A stretch of DNA of 64,000 nt from Phycisphaerales bacterium (lineage in GTDB: Bacteria > Planctomycetota > Phycisphaerae > UBA1845 > Fen-1342): contig JADJWG010000002.1 of the NCBI GenBank assembly GCA_016716475.1, positions 1,054,001 to 1,118,000 on the forward strand, in the 5' to 3' direction. Shown here one piece after another: positions 43,808 through 53,677 of the stretch (the first letter of the stretch is position 1; each line of letters begins with the position of its first letter). The notes under the pieces are model-generated. The model did not search any database. It saw only the letters and a program-made list of their open reading frames with translations, and was not told where the DNA came from. Both the position numbers and the translations under genes were made by a program.

Positions 43808-43969
43808 CTAAGCCGTGCCTGTCCCGGCTGCCACGCCGGTCAGCAGTGCGCTGACGACCTGCGTTGCAAGGGCCTGGACAAGGTAGAAAGTGAGGTCGGT
43901 GGCGCAGGCCGAGAATTGCATGAGCACCGCACCGCTCGCCATCAGCGTGAACCACTTGAACTTCTTCAT
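43808..43969 (-). CDS. Very small lipoprotein (53 aa)
   Basis: A 53-residue product: basic start, a hydrophobic stretch (FTLMASGAVLMQFSAC) with Cys in a lipobox-like position, then a short hydrophobic tail (FYLVQALATQVVSALLTG). It shares size and layout with the 52-residue gene at 38977. Function unknown; it is real enough to be listed because both copies show the same plan. Confidence 0.55.
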   Translation of the reverse strand: MKKFKWFTLMASGAVLMQFSACATDLTFYLVQALATQVVSALLTGVAAGTGTA

Positions 43970-44159
43970 GCGTACACTCCCACGGGAGGCCGCGGCGCCG
44001 TACGCCGCCCGACACGGTCCGGCCTCGCGAATCCTATCGGACAATATACCCCACGAGCCGGAGCGCACAAGTCGCACCCTGCGGGCGGCTTGTCAGCGGG
44101 CGACGCGCCGCGATAATCGGAAGCTTGGCGTAAACACGTTGCCTACCGCGAGGGACAGG

Positions 44160-45329
44160 ATGCGTATGAATCGACCACGTTCCCATTCCGCCTCCCGCCG
44201 ACCTGCCACGGCCCACACGCTGCTGCTGGCACTGCTCGGCGGCTTGGCGTTGGCCGTCGTCGCACTCCTGTGGGCCGGAACCAGTGGTACAACCACGGTC
44301 GCTGCGAATTCGACCGCCGTAACCTGGCAAACCAACGACATGCAGATCCCCTTCCGTGGGATGGCCATTCAACTTGCTTCCGGCTGGAAACCGGTCGAAA
44401 CGTACGGCCCGCTGATCGACGAAGTCGCGGCCCTCGGTGCGAACACCGTGCTGCTGAGCGTCTCGGGCTATATGGAGCATGCCCGTTCGCAGGCGATCTA
44501 CATCGACACGCGGAAAGTCCCTTCTGGGGACGATCTCAAGACGCTGATCAGCCGGGCGCGCGAACGCGAACTGCACGTGATCCTGATGCCGATCGTGTTG
44601 TTACGCAATCCGCGGGGCAACGAGTGGCGTGGGATCATCGAACCGCCAAGTTGGGATGCGTGGTGGCAGGAGTATGAAGAGTTCATCCTGCATTTCGCCG
44701 ATATCGCGCGCGAGGCGGAAGCCGACGCGCTCCTGGTGGGCTCCGAACTGCTGAGTACGGAGAAGTTTGAAGCCCGCTGGGAAAAACTGATCGCCGCGGT
44801 GCGTCCGCGCTTCCATGGTGGCAAGCTCGGGTACTCGGCCAACTGGGACCACTACCGCCCCATCCGCTTCTGGCAGCACCTCGACTTCATCGGACTGACT
44901 ACCTACAACACGCTCTCCGATCGCAAGAATCCCACCGTGGACGAGGTGGCTGACAAGTGGAGGGAGATTCGCGCCACCATCCTGGATTGGCAGCGGCAGG
45001 TCGGTAAACCACTCGTCATGACCGAGGTGGGCTGGTGCAGTCAGGAGGGGGCGGCGATGGCGCCCTGGAATTACTACCAGAACCAGACCGCCAGCCCCGA
45101 AGGCCATGAGGAACAGCGGCGGCTCTACGAGGCGTTCTTGCGGGCCTGGGCCGATACACCGGAATTGCTTGGTGTCGTCTGGTGGGAATGGAGTTCGGCT
45201 CCGGGCGGCGCCGGCGACTTCGGGTACACCCCGCGTGGCAAGCCGGCCGAGGATGTCCTCAGATCGTGGTTCCGGGCCGGACGAAGCCCGCCCACGACCC
45301 GCCCCCACGACTCCTCCGAATCGAAATGA
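44160..45329 (+). CDS. GH113-like glycoside hydrolase, membrane-anchored
   Basis: A 389-residue protein with one N-terminal membrane span (LLLALLGGLALAVVALLW). The TIM barrel matches the GH113 endo-beta-mannanase pattern: HVILMPIVLL, EWRGIIEPPSW, acid/base candidate Glu196 (LLVGSELLS), LGYSANWDHY, nucleophile candidate Glu289 (VMTEVGW) and a C-terminal VVWWEWSS with YTPRGKPAEDVLRSWF. It likely trims mannan or a related sugar at the cell surface. Substrate inferred from family resemblance. Confidence 0.75.
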   Translation: MRMNRPRSHSASRRPATAHTLLLALLGGLALAVVALLWAGTSGTTTVAANSTAVTWQTNDMQIPFRGMAIQLASGWKPVETYGPLIDEVAALGANTVLLSVSGYMEHARSQAIYIDTRKVPSGDDLKTLISRARERELHVILMPIVLLRNPRGNEWRGIIEPPSWDAWWQEYEEFILHFADIAREAEADALLVGSELLSTEKFEARWEKLIAAVRPRFHGGKLGYSANWDHYRPIRFWQHLDFIGLTTYNTLSDRKNPTVDEVADKWREIRATILDWQRQVGKPLVMTEVGWCSQEGAAMAPWNYYQNQTASPEGHEEQRRLYEAFLRAWADTPELLGVVWWEWSSAPGGAGDFGYTPRGKPAEDVLRSWFRAGRSPPTTRPHDSSESK

Positions 45330-45696
45330 CTCGGGCAGAAGTCGTTCGGAATCGCTCCCGGTCACGTGCGGCATAGCAGTGTGTGCCGTGACGAACTTCG
45401 ACAATTTCCGATGCACCACACCGTGGTAGCCGAGTATAGTAGCTAGAGTGTGGGAGCCGGCTTGCGACCTGCGGGGCGGGCCGGTGCATGTCCGATCGAT
45501 CGTCCTCACGAGGGAGTGCATCATGCGCAGTCGCCTGCATCCATGGCTCCGGCTCAGTCTCGCCGGTCTTTTGTTGACAGGGTACTGGGGAAGCACCGCC
45601 GCCCATGCACGGCCGGTGGGCGAAGGGCAGGAGTTCCCGAATTTCGAAGGCCGGTGCGTCCGTACCGGCAAACAGATCAACCTGAACGAGCTGCGT

Positions 45697-45704
45697 GGTA
45701 AAGT
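45697..45704. repeat. Left target-site duplication GGTAAAGT
   Basis: The 8-base GGTAAAGT precedes the left inverted repeat and is repeated at 47199-47206. An 8-base duplication is what ISL3-family elements make. Confidence 0.9.
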
Positions 45705-47198
45705 GGCTCCTCGCTGTTTTGTGTGGGTAAGACCGTGAGCTTGGTGACGTAAGTTGTGCGGGGTCTGGCGCTTTTCGATCGGGCGGCGGTCGGAGAGGAT
45801 GCGGCGGATCAGGCGGCCGCAGCGGCATCCGATGGGGCTCCGCCCCAAACCCCCGCCAGGGGCTCTGCCCCTGAACCCCGGCTTCTTTCCCTCCGGTGAG
45901 AAGGAAGCCGCCGGAGTTCGCGGCCAGACTGCAAGGAAGCCGAGTGATGCGCGATCAGATGCAGGAGCTGTTCCGGGTGGCATTGGGGCTGGCCGAGCCG
46001 TGGGTCGTCAGCAAGATCGAGTTTTCCGGGGACCGGCAGCAGCTGGAACTCTGGCTGGACTTCCCTTCCGGCAGCCGCTTCGCTTGCCCGGAGTGCGGAC
46101 GCGCGGTTGCGGGGCCTACGACAGCACGGAGCGGACGGCGGCACCTGAACTTCTTTCAGCACAAGACGCTATTGCACGCCCGGCAACCGCGGGTCGAGTG
46201 TCCGGACCACGGGGTCAAGACGGTTGAAGTGCCGTGGTCGCGGCCGGGTTCGGGTTTTACGCTGCTGATGGAGGCGTTCATCCTGATGTTGGTGCAGGGC
46301 GGCATGACGCCGGCGCAGGTGGCCGTTCTGATCGGTGAGCACGACACGCGGGTGTGGCGGGTCTTGCAGCACTATGTCGAGCGGGCCCGCGCGGCGGACT
46401 TCTCGCCGGTGACCGCCATCGGCGTGGACGAGACTTCCCGCCGCGGCCACAACTACATCAGCGTGTTCATGGATTTGGGCAACGAGCCAAGCCGGGTGCT
46501 GTTCGCCACCGAAGGCAAGGATGCCCGGACCGTCGCGGCGTTCAAGCGCGACCTGGAGGCTCACGGCGGGCGGGCCGAGCAGATTGAGGAGGCCTGCCTG
46601 GACATGTCGGCGGCGTTCATCAACGGTCTGCGCGAGCAGTTCCCGGAGGCCCAACTGACCTTCGACAACTTCCACCTGATGAAGCTGCTGGGGCTGCGGT
46701 CGATCAGGTCCGGCGTGAGGAACAGCGGACACACCCGGAACTCAAGGGCACGCGTTACGTCTGGTTGAAGAACGACTGGAACCGCACCGAGAAGCAGGCC
46801 CGCGTCTTTGACGAGTTGCGCTCCAGCAAGCTGGCGACCGTGCGGGCCACGCACATGAAGAGTGTCTTCCAGGATCTCTTCGCCTGCGACACCGTGGAAG
46901 AGGCTGAACCGCTGCTCAAGCAGTGGTACTTCTGGGCCACCCACAGCCGGATTCCGGCCATGATCAAGGCGGCCAAGACGATCAAGAAGCACTGGGCGGC
47001 GTGCTGCGCTGGTTCACTTCGCGAATCAGTAACGGACCGCTGGAGGCGATCAACAGCCTGATCCAGTCGGCCAAGAGAAAAGCCCGCGGCTTCCGCTCGA
47101 CCCACTACCTGATCACCATGGTCTACCTGATCGCCGGAAAACTCGACTTCAAGCTGCCGGCCATCGCTCAGGTTACCCACACAAAATAGCGAGGAGGC
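45705..47198 (+). mobile_element. ISL3-family insertion sequence, 1494 bp
   Basis: Terminal inverted repeats: left GGCTCCTCGCTGTTTTGTGT, right (read inward) GCCTCCTCGCTATTTTGTGT, each continuing with GGGTAA, so about 24 of 27 bases match. Both ends are flanked by GGTAAAGT. The single gene encodes an ISL3-type transposase with two frameshifts. Family assignment rests on terminal sequence, 8-base duplication and transposase motifs. Confidence 0.9.
45947..47189 (+). pseudogene. ISL3-family transposase, two one-base deletions
   Basis: The start is ATG 45947 after an AAGGAAG site; the N-terminal zinc-finger is CPECGRAV and CPDHGVK. DDE catalytic residues: Asp in IGVDETSRRGHNYIS, Asp in CLDMSAAFING, Glu in NGPLEAINSLIQSAKRKARG. 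The frame breaks near 46690-46693 (a G run in CTGGGGCTG) and again near 46994-46997 (TGGGCGGC). Adding one base at each place gives 414 residues, a normal ISL3 length. As read, the enzyme is inactive; perhaps the two lost bases are sequencing errors. Confidence 0.85.
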
Positions 47199-47206
47199 GG
47201 TAAAGT
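47199..47206. repeat. Right target-site duplication GGTAAAGT
   Basis: Second copy of the 8-base duplication; joins seamlessly to the rest of the interrupted thioredoxin gene. Confidence 0.9.
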
Positions 47207-48041
47207 TGTCCTGATCGACTTCTGGGCAACCTGGTGCGGACCATGCAAAGCGGAAATGCCGCACGTGAAGAAGGCGTACCAGGCGTACAAGGACCAGGGC
47301 TTTGAGATCATCGGTATTTCGCTCGATCGGCAGGAAAACGCGCTCAAGAACTACATCGACACCGAGAAACTGGACTGGCTGCACATCTACGACAAGGACG
47401 GCCGGCTCGCGAAGAAGTACGGCGTGCAGGGCATTCCCCAGATGTACGTCATCGGGCGTGATGGGCGCGTGGTGTCGGCCAACGCACGCGGCGCCGGTAT
47501 CGAGGCAGCCGTGAAGCGGGCGCTTGCTCAAAAGGTCGAAATCGAGAAGCCGATCGACGACGAGATTGAGCGCGGCCTGCGGACCAAGCTCGCCGATGCG
47601 GACATACTGCGCGGCCAGGGTAAGTATGCCGAAGCCATCCGGTTGTATGACGAGATCGGCCTCGCCCATCCGGGTCGCCCCACGGGTAAACTGGCGAACG
47701 AGCGGGCACGGGTCTTGCGCGAGGATCCGGAGGTGCGCAAACAGATCGAAACGCAATCCTCGGAGAAGTACGAACGCGAGGCCGAGGAAGGCAGCGCCGA
47801 ATGGCTGAAGGTGGCGCGGCAGATGCGCAACACCGGCAAGCCGGATCTGGCGCGGCGTTACTACCAGCGTATCATGGACAACTATCCGAACTCGCGAGTC
47901 GCCAAGACCGCGGAAGAGGAGATGGCGAAGCTGCCGAAGTAACCCCCTTGAGATGGCAGCCCGCGCGGCACACCGGCATTCGCCGCATACCGCGTGGGCG
48001 GCCTTGGGATCAGTGCGCCTGATCCGTGGGCGGGGCAATGC

Positions 48042-48602
48042 TCATTTCACGACGAAGATGCGCTCGGCGTTGATCACCAGTACGCCGCCCTCGGCTCGTT
48101 CGGTGATACGGCCGGCGATCACGAGTTCCGCCAGTGGCTTGAGGCCGGCCGCTTGCTGAAGATCCAGACGCAATGGGCGCCCATCCTCGCCCACGACCTG
48201 TATCGTGGCGGTGTTGGCCAGCACGACTTCGCGCGGTTCGCAGCAGTAGTCCCAAGGCGTCGGACAGCCGTCGTTGTGCTTTTCGCTGCACGCCACCAGA
48301 GACAAGTCCGCGAAAGTGAAGGCCGCACGACCGAGGACGAAAGGTTCGGCGCGGCCACCGATGCGGCCGCGCACGACAACCGCCCCCTCTCGGGCGATAT
48401 CGGCCTTGACCGCACCCAAGGGCTCGGCCCCCGTGGGTTCCTCGTGGATCAGGACGCCGGCAGGTAGACCGCTATCGGTCGGCCGGCCGGCGGTAGCGCT
48501 GTTCTTCGCCGCTTCTTCATGCGCCGGCTGCACATTACGGTCACACCCCCAGACAAACACCATGGCGCCGAGCGCCGTGAACCAAGCTACCCATCGCATC
48601 AT
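48042..48602 (-). CDS. Lipoprotein with an OB-fold-like domain
   Basis: The product is 186 residues from the ATG at 48602 (an open frame extends further upstream but has no domain). Lipobox VFVWGC at about residue 19. The mature domain has VRGRIGGRAEPFVLGRAAFT, CSEKHNDGCPTPWDYCC and VIAGRITERAEGGVLVINAE, resembling a beta-barrel with Cys pairs. It is the last gene of the ABC export unit, about 90 bases after the permease stop. Confidence 0.65.
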   Translation of the reverse strand: MMRWVAWFTALGAMVFVWGCDRNVQPAHEEAAKNSATAGRPTDSGLPAGVLIHEEPTGAEPLGAVKADIAREGAVVVRGRIGGRAEPFVLGRAAFTFADLSLVACSEKHNDGCPTPWDYCCEPREVVLANTATIQVVGEDGRPLRLDLQQAAGLKPLAELVIAGRITERAEGGVLVINAERIFVVK

Positions 48603-48693
48603 CGCATACTCCCAATTCGAGTCCAACGAGCTTTCACGTGTGCATTCGATGGATGCCCTGCTTCCACAAGCTCCATCCCATGTCCCAGTTTTT

Positions 48694-49860
48694 TTACGCC
48701 GTCCGGAGCGCTTCGACAATCGGCAGACGCAGACAGCGCCACAGCGGTGGCAGGACCCCGATGATGGCGAGCATGGCGCCGGCCACCAGTCCTCCGAGTA
48801 CCACCGGGCCGTCCAGCAGCAGAGCGAATGCGCCCATCGAGAAGCGCACCGCAACGCCATCGAGCGTCGCAAGCGCCAGGAAGGTTGCCAGCAGCGCGCC
48901 GGTCGCAGTCGCGAGCAGCGATTCCTGTAGAAAACTCACTGCAATTGCCTGACGGGAATAACCGAGCGTCTGTAGCGTACCCAATTCGCGCACGCGGGCG
49001 GCGAACGCCGCATACATGGTGTTAAGGCCGCCGAAGAGCCCGCCCAGCCCGATGAGCAGCGCTGTGGCCCAGACCATCGCACGCACAGGGCCGTAGAACT
49101 TCAGCAAACTGCCGTAGTAGTCACTCTCCCGGATGGCCGTCATCTCCAGATCGAGTCGCTGCGCTGCGAAGATGGCGACATCCTCAAACTCGGCGGTATC
49201 CAGCGTGACCACTACACAGGAGATGCTGTCTCGCTTTGTGGCGATCTGCAAGTCGGTGAGGGGGACCCAGATTTCCGCGTCCATCACCGTATGCGGCGCC
49301 TGAAAACGACCCACGATCGTCCAGGCGTGCTGGTCGAACCAGAGCGTGCGACCGAGCTCCAGCTCCTGAGGCGCTAAACCTAGGCGCGTGGCCACGAGCT
49401 GGCCAACCACCAGCTCATACTCGCCGGGGCGCGGTGCCCGGCCGGCGACGATCTGCACCTGCGGATGAACGAGGAACGCGGTGGGGGTCACGCCGCGCAG
49501 GATCGCGTCCAGTTCACGAGGGTCCTCCGGGCCGGTCTTCACGACCAGCGCCATGTGGATTTCGGGGGAGACGTAGGGCACGCCGAGTCGCTCGCGGATG
49601 CCCGCCACGCTACCCGCCACCATGGTGCTCGAGCCCGCGGCGAGCTGGCTGCGCTCAATGCTCTCCTCGCTGCCGACGCGAATCAGGATGACGTTGTCGG
49701 GACTGGCACTGACAGAGAGACTGCGCTCCATGCCGCGGACAAAGCCGCTGGCCGCGAGCACAAGCCCCACAACCAGCGCGCTGCCCAATACGCTTGCGAA
49801 AAGTCGCAGCGGGGAGCGGCCGAGATTGCGCACAGCGTATTCGAAAGGCAACAGTCGCAT
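48694..49860 (-). CDS. ABC transporter permease, FtsX/MacB type (second)
   Basis: A 388-residue MacB/FtsX-type permease: one N-terminal span (FASVLGSALVVGLVLAASGF), a large periplasmic domain (40-260) with SPDNVILIRVGSEES, and three C-terminal spans (MVWATALLIGLGGLFGGLN, LATATGALLATFLALAT, VLGGLVAGAMLAIIGVLPPL). It follows the other permease by 12 bases. With it and the ATPase it forms a lipoprotein or drug export pump. Confidence 0.88.
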   Translation of the reverse strand: MRLLPFEYAVRNLGRSPLRLFASVLGSALVVGLVLAASGFVRGMERSLSVSASPDNVILIRVGSEESIERSQLAAGSSTMVAGSVAGIRERLGVPYVSPEIHMALVVKTGPEDPRELDAILRGVTPTAFLVHPQVQIVAGRAPRPGEYELVVGQLVATRLGLAPQELELGRTLWFDQHAWTIVGRFQAPHTVMDAEIWVPLTDLQIATKRDSISCVVVTLDTAEFEDVAIFAAQRLDLEMTAIRESDYYGSLLKFYGPVRAMVWATALLIGLGGLFGGLNTMYAAFAARVRELGTLQTLGYSRQAIAVSFLQESLLATATGALLATFLALATLDGVAVRFSMGAFALLLDGPVVLGGLVAGAMLAIIGVLPPLWRCLRLPIVEALRTA

Positions 49861-49872
49861 ACGCGCATCCTC

Positions 49873-51027
49873 CTAGACAGCCCGGAAACAGGCCACAATT
49901 TCGCGTCGCGAGGCCTGCCAAGCCGGAATGAGACCCGCTACGACACCGAGCGCACAAGCGATCCCCAGGCCGGTCAGAAAGACGGCCGGACTGGCCTGTA
50001 CAGGAATGCTGAGGCCGTCCACCGACATCGCCAACCCCCGCCAGCGTAGGAAACCGACTGCCAGTGCACTGCCGACCAGTCCACCACTGAGACTGACGAG
50101 CAATCCCTCGCTCACGATCAGGCGCGCGATGAGGTGACTTGGGTAGCCAAGCGTCTGGTACACCGCGTGCTCCCGGATACGATCCTGCACCGACAGAACA
50201 ATGGCATTCCCGACGAGTGCCAGGACCGCCAGCAGGCACCCCCAGCCGAGCCAGCGCATAAAGCCAACAATCTCGATGATGTCGCTTGCGGCCCGCGCCA
50301 CGAAGGCCTTTTCGGGGCTGGTGTGGGTCGGATCCTGATCCACGGCAAAACGGTCGTCGATGGCTCGGGCAACATCGTCGAGGTACTTGGGATCCGCGAC
50401 CTTGACGTTGAACTGTGTCACGATGCCGCCCGAACGGCTCCCGGACTGGAACTGGAGGAAGTCGAGGTGGGTATATGCCACATTCCAGTCCTGGGGTTCG
50501 CGGGAGCGGATGATGCCGGCGACGTACACGTTGATGCCGGCGGCTTCGAACCGGTCCCCGACCCGGAAACCGCGGCGGCGGGCCAGGGTCTCACCGATCA
50601 GGACGGCATCGCTGCGCCGTTCCCAGTCCTGGACGGAGCCACCGAGCAGTTCGAACCCTGGTACAAAGGCCGCGACGAAGGACTCACGCTGCACTCCACG
50701 GAAGGTCACCACGTCAAGACTCGCGCGGCAGTTGCTGACCACGATCTGGACCGGTACGACACTTACGACACCGGGAATCTGGCCGATCTGCTGCTCATAC
50801 GACTGTGGTAACCGACTCGTGAAAGGACAGTAACGATCCTTGCGATACACGACGAGCGTCGTGTCCTCGGCGCTGGTGCGGGTGGCGGCTTCGACACCGG
50901 CCTGCATGGCCTGCACCGCGGAGAACAGGAACATGGCGACTGCCACACCGAGCACAGTCAGGATCGTGCGGGTACGGTGCCGCACGACCTGTTTCCAAAC
51001 CAGCGGGATGAAACGCGGTGCGATCAA
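49873..51027 (-). CDS. ABC transporter permease, FtsX/MacB type (first)
   Basis: A 384-residue MacB-like permease: first span at TILTVLGVAVAMFLFSAV, periplasmic domain with ARRRGFRVGDRFEAAGINVY, and three C-terminal spans ending GLGIACALGVVAGLIPAW. The ATG overlaps the ATPase stop by four bases (ATGA). It pairs with the other permease as a heterodimer. Confidence 0.9.
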   Translation of the reverse strand: MIAPRFIPLVWKQVVRHRTRTILTVLGVAVAMFLFSAVQAMQAGVEAATRTSAEDTTLVVYRKDRYCPFTSRLPQSYEQQIGQIPGVVSVVPVQIVVSNCRASLDVVTFRGVQRESFVAAFVPGFELLGGSVQDWERRSDAVLIGETLARRRGFRVGDRFEAAGINVYVAGIIRSREPQDWNVAYTHLDFLQFQSGSRSGGIVTQFNVKVADPKYLDDVARAIDDRFAVDQDPTHTSPEKAFVARAASDIIEIVGFMRWLGWGCLLAVLALVGNAIVLSVQDRIREHAVYQTLGYPSHLIARLIVSEGLLVSLSGGLVGSALAVGFLRWRGLAMSVDGLSIPVQASPAVFLTGLGIACALGVVAGLIPAWQASRREIVACFRAV

Positions 51028-51737
51028 GAGGGCACCTCCTGGCGAATGGGAGCGGAACTTGCCACGGCTTCCACCAGACGGCCTTTCTCCAGGTGCAGCA
51101 CCTGGCGAGCGTACTCCGCGCTGTGCGCATCGTGCGTCACCATGATGAGCGTCTTGCCAAGCTCCTCGTTGAGGCGGGCGAGCAACCCGAGAATCGCCTT
51201 CGCGGACTGGGCATCGAGATCACCAGTCGGCTCATCGGCCACGATGATCTTCGGGTCGGTCACGATGGCACGGGCAATTGCGACGCGCTGCTCCTGCCCA
51301 CCGCTGAGTTGGCGCGGGTAGTGATCGTGGCGATCGGCCAGGCCCACGAGCTCCAGCGCCAGTGCGACCTTCCGATGCCGGTCACGGCGGCCGAGCTTAT
51401 GCAGCAGGAGCGGCAGCTCGATGTTTTCGTAGGCAGTCAGTGTCGGGACGAGGTTGTAGAGCTGGAAGATGTAGCCGATGTACTCGCTGCGCCAGGCGGC
51501 GAGCTGCGAGCGCGACATCCGGGTCAGCTCATGCCCGGCAATGCGCAGACTGCCCGCGGTCGGGCGGTCGATGCCGGCGATCAGGTTGAGCAACGTGGTT
51601 TTGCCGCTGCCGGACGGACCCATCAGTGCGAGGAAGTCGCCTTCCTCGACATCGAGATCGAGCTCCGCAAGCGGCTTGATGAGGTTTTCGCCCTTGGTAT
51701 AGGTCCGCGTCAGTTGTCGGCATTCAATTAATGGCAT
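51024..51737 (-). CDS. ABC transporter ATP-binding protein, LolD/MacB type
   Basis: The 237-residue ATPase: Walker A GPSGSGKTTLLN, Q-loop, signature LSGGQEQRVAIARA, Walker B IIVADEPTGDLD and H-loop MVTHDAHSAEYA. The LolD/MacB subgroup drives mechanotransmission rather than transport through the membrane. It lies between the fusion protein and the permeases, so the four genes form one pump. Confidence 0.95.
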   Translation of the reverse strand: MPLIECRQLTRTYTKGENLIKPLAELDLDVEEGDFLALMGPSGSGKTTLLNLIAGIDRPTAGSLRIAGHELTRMSRSQLAAWRSEYIGYIFQLYNLVPTLTAYENIELPLLLHKLGRRDRHRKVALALELVGLADRHDHYPRQLSGGQEQRVAIARAIVTDPKIIVADEPTGDLDAQSAKAILGLLARLNEELGKTLIMVTHDAHSAEYARQVLHLEKGRLVEAVASSAPIRQEVPS

Positions 51738-51785
51738 GCGGAATAACTCCGAAAGTAAGGGGCGCGCTGGGCTGGTGCGTGCATC

Positions 51786-53522
51786 TCAATGCCTCCCCAG
51801 TGGTCGGTGCTCGCGGCGCGGACCGGTGTCCGGCCCATGGCGTGCAAGCGCCGCCTCGCCCGTCACACGTATCCGCTGGCCATCGCGCAGTCCCGTCAAA
51901 TTTGCGATCAACCGGTCACCGGGATGTAGTCCATCCACCACCGCTACCCAGCCGTCCTCCTGGGTCGCCCCCAGTCGCACGAGCCGTTGTACGGCCACGT
52001 TCCGACCCACGTCGGCCACCCAGGCATGCGCCATGTCGTCACCCATGCGGTGCAACAATTCGAGCGGCGCGTACACGGTCAGCCCCGCGCTTGCCACGGT
52101 AGGGGCGCCGGCGACGCTACCGTAACTCAGGAACCGCGCCCGCGCGAGCATCTCGGGTTTCAATTCCGCGGCTGGCTGCTCAATTGCGACTTTGACTTGC
52201 AGTGTATTTTTCGAAATGTCTGCCTCGTTCACCATGCGTGTCACCCTTCCGCGGAACGAACGCTCGGGCAGCACATCGACGACGATCTCCGCCGGTTGCC
52301 CCACCCCGACCTTGGCGGCATCGACCAGCGGCACATCCACGCGCACCTGCAGCTTCGCAGGATCGTAGATCCGCACGACCTGCGCCGAGCGGGGCTCATC
52401 GCCGCCCAGCATCAACTTAGAACCCGGTTCCTTGAGGCGATTCATCACGATGCCGGCGGCCGGCGAGCGCACTTCCATGCGTTCGAGTCGCAGGGCGGCC
52501 TCATCACGCGCGACTAGGGCGGCATCTCGTGCGGCCGCCGCCTGTGCGGCCATGGCACGAGCTTCCGCGACGTTACGCGTGTCCGTGATGCGGAGACGCA
52601 GATTCTCCTCCGCCGCCCGCAACTCGGCGGCAAGCCCTTGTAGTTCCGCTTCGAGAATCGGGCGGCGGGCCTGCATCATCGCAACCGCGGCCTGTTGGGC
52701 GGCATGCGCCTGCTGGACACGGATGAGTTCGATGTCACTGGCACGCCCGGCGGAATGCAACGGCTTCACACGCTCGTACTCAGCCGCCGCATACTCGGCC
52801 TCGGCCTCGGCCTGCGCCAGCTCGAACGGCCAACGATCCAGTTCCGCCTGCTTCTGGACGTACTGTGCCTGCGCCGTCTCAAGCATCCGGCGCAGTTCGA
52901 TCGGGTGCTCCCAGTCGGCCTCGGCCGCCGCCAGTTGCGCGGCGGCGCTGGCAACCTGGGCCTCGGCCGCAGCCAGTTCGGCCACCGCGCGGCCAAGTGC
53001 CAGCCGAGCATCGTCGTCCACAAGACGGGCGACCACTTGCCCGGCGCTGACGGATTGCCCCTCCAGCACGAGCAGTTCCGCGATAATGCCGTCGGCCAGG
53101 GCCGTTACGGCAATTGAATACGGATCGGCCTCGATCCAGCCGGGGGCTTGGACCGTGGCCCCCCCGGCGCTTGGGACAGACGGCGCACCGCTGTCCGCCG
53201 CCGTGACCCCGGCGGGCTCTTCCGACGCCACCCCGGAGCGTTGCAGTACGGGCACCACTTCAACGGGCGTCGCCGGCCAGAGCGCTGTACCTGCTGCATA
53301 GAGGAGCGCCAAGCCGGTCGCAGCAAAAACCGCCCCCGGTAACAGAATGCGTGTCCGCCAGCGCGCGCGTGGCGGTGGTACCAGGGTATGGGAACCCACG
53401 GGGGTTTCCGTACCTCCGCGCACGAGGGCGGAAAGATCATGACGGTTGCCTCCGGATGGCGGCTGGGTACCGGACGAAGATGCATGCGCGGGCCCGGCCC
53501 GGCGATGCTCCTGCGTGGTCAT
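51786..53522 (-). CDS. Membrane-fusion (HlyD/MacA-type) efflux adaptor
   Basis: The product is 578 residues from the ATG at 53522. One membrane anchor lies near 70-90 (PGAVFAATGLALLYAAGTAL), followed by a lipoyl-like barrel (GIIAELLVLEGQSVSAGQVV), a long coiled-coil hairpin (AAEAQVASAAAQLAAAEADW, ERVKPLHSAGRASDIE) and the second half-lipoyl/beta-barrel (RSPAAGIVMNRLKEPGSKLM, RSFRGRVTRMVNEADIS). It is the periplasmic bridge of the MacB-like pump. The first 70 residues are polar and unusually long. Confidence 0.88.
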   Translation of the reverse strand: MTTQEHRRAGPAHASSSGTQPPSGGNRHDLSALVRGGTETPVGSHTLVPPPRARWRTRILLPGAVFAATGLALLYAAGTALWPATPVEVVPVLQRSGVASEEPAGVTAADSGAPSVPSAGGATVQAPGWIEADPYSIAVTALADGIIAELLVLEGQSVSAGQVVARLVDDDARLALGRAVAELAAAEAQVASAAAQLAAAEADWEHPIELRRMLETAQAQYVQKQAELDRWPFELAQAEAEAEYAAAEYERVKPLHSAGRASDIELIRVQQAHAAQQAAVAMMQARRPILEAELQGLAAELRAAEENLRLRITDTRNVAEARAMAAQAAAARDAALVARDEAALRLERMEVRSPAAGIVMNRLKEPGSKLMLGGDEPRSAQVVRIYDPAKLQVRVDVPLVDAAKVGVGQPAEIVVDVLPERSFRGRVTRMVNEADISKNTLQVKVAIEQPAAELKPEMLARARFLSYGSVAGAPTVASAGLTVYAPLELLHRMGDDMAHAWVADVGRNVAVQRLVRLGATQEDGWVAVVDGLHPGDRLIANLTGLRDGQRIRVTGEAALARHGPDTGPRREHRPLGRH

Positions 53523-53677
53523 TGGGGATGCTCCTGCGAATGAAGCCACACTCTGCGCGGTGGCGCGATCAACCCGCTTCAACAGCCAGAACAGCAAGCG
53601 TATGGGAACGGACGATTGGGAGGGTGCTACCCACCAGCGCCAGTGCATACGCCAACAGGGATTCGATCCTGGGGGGG

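Larger units (their letters stand above)
45523..47942 (+). pseudogene. TlpA/ResA-like thioredoxin, interrupted by an insertion sequence
   Basis: The gene starts at ATG 45523 (signal peptide LAGLLLTGYWGSTAAHA). It reads NLNELRGKV to 45704, is cut by the insertion sequence, and resumes at 47207 with VLIDFWATWCGPC, the redox-active CxxC. Removing the insertion and one copy of the 8-base duplication restores a 305-residue frame. After the thioredoxin domain (to about 165) comes a C-terminal TPR-like helical region ending MAKLPK. The two halves are no longer one product. Confidence 0.9.

Noticed and set aside
43890..44159. Extension of the GH113-like gene upstream
   Set aside because: The extra residues overlap the opposite-strand small lipoprotein gene and show no conserved pattern; the ATG at 44160 gives a normal N-terminal anchor.
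46690..46996. Programmed frameshifting in the transposase
   Set aside because: ISL3 elements encode one continuous frame; the two breaks occur at ordinary positions without a typical slippery heptamer and stimulator.
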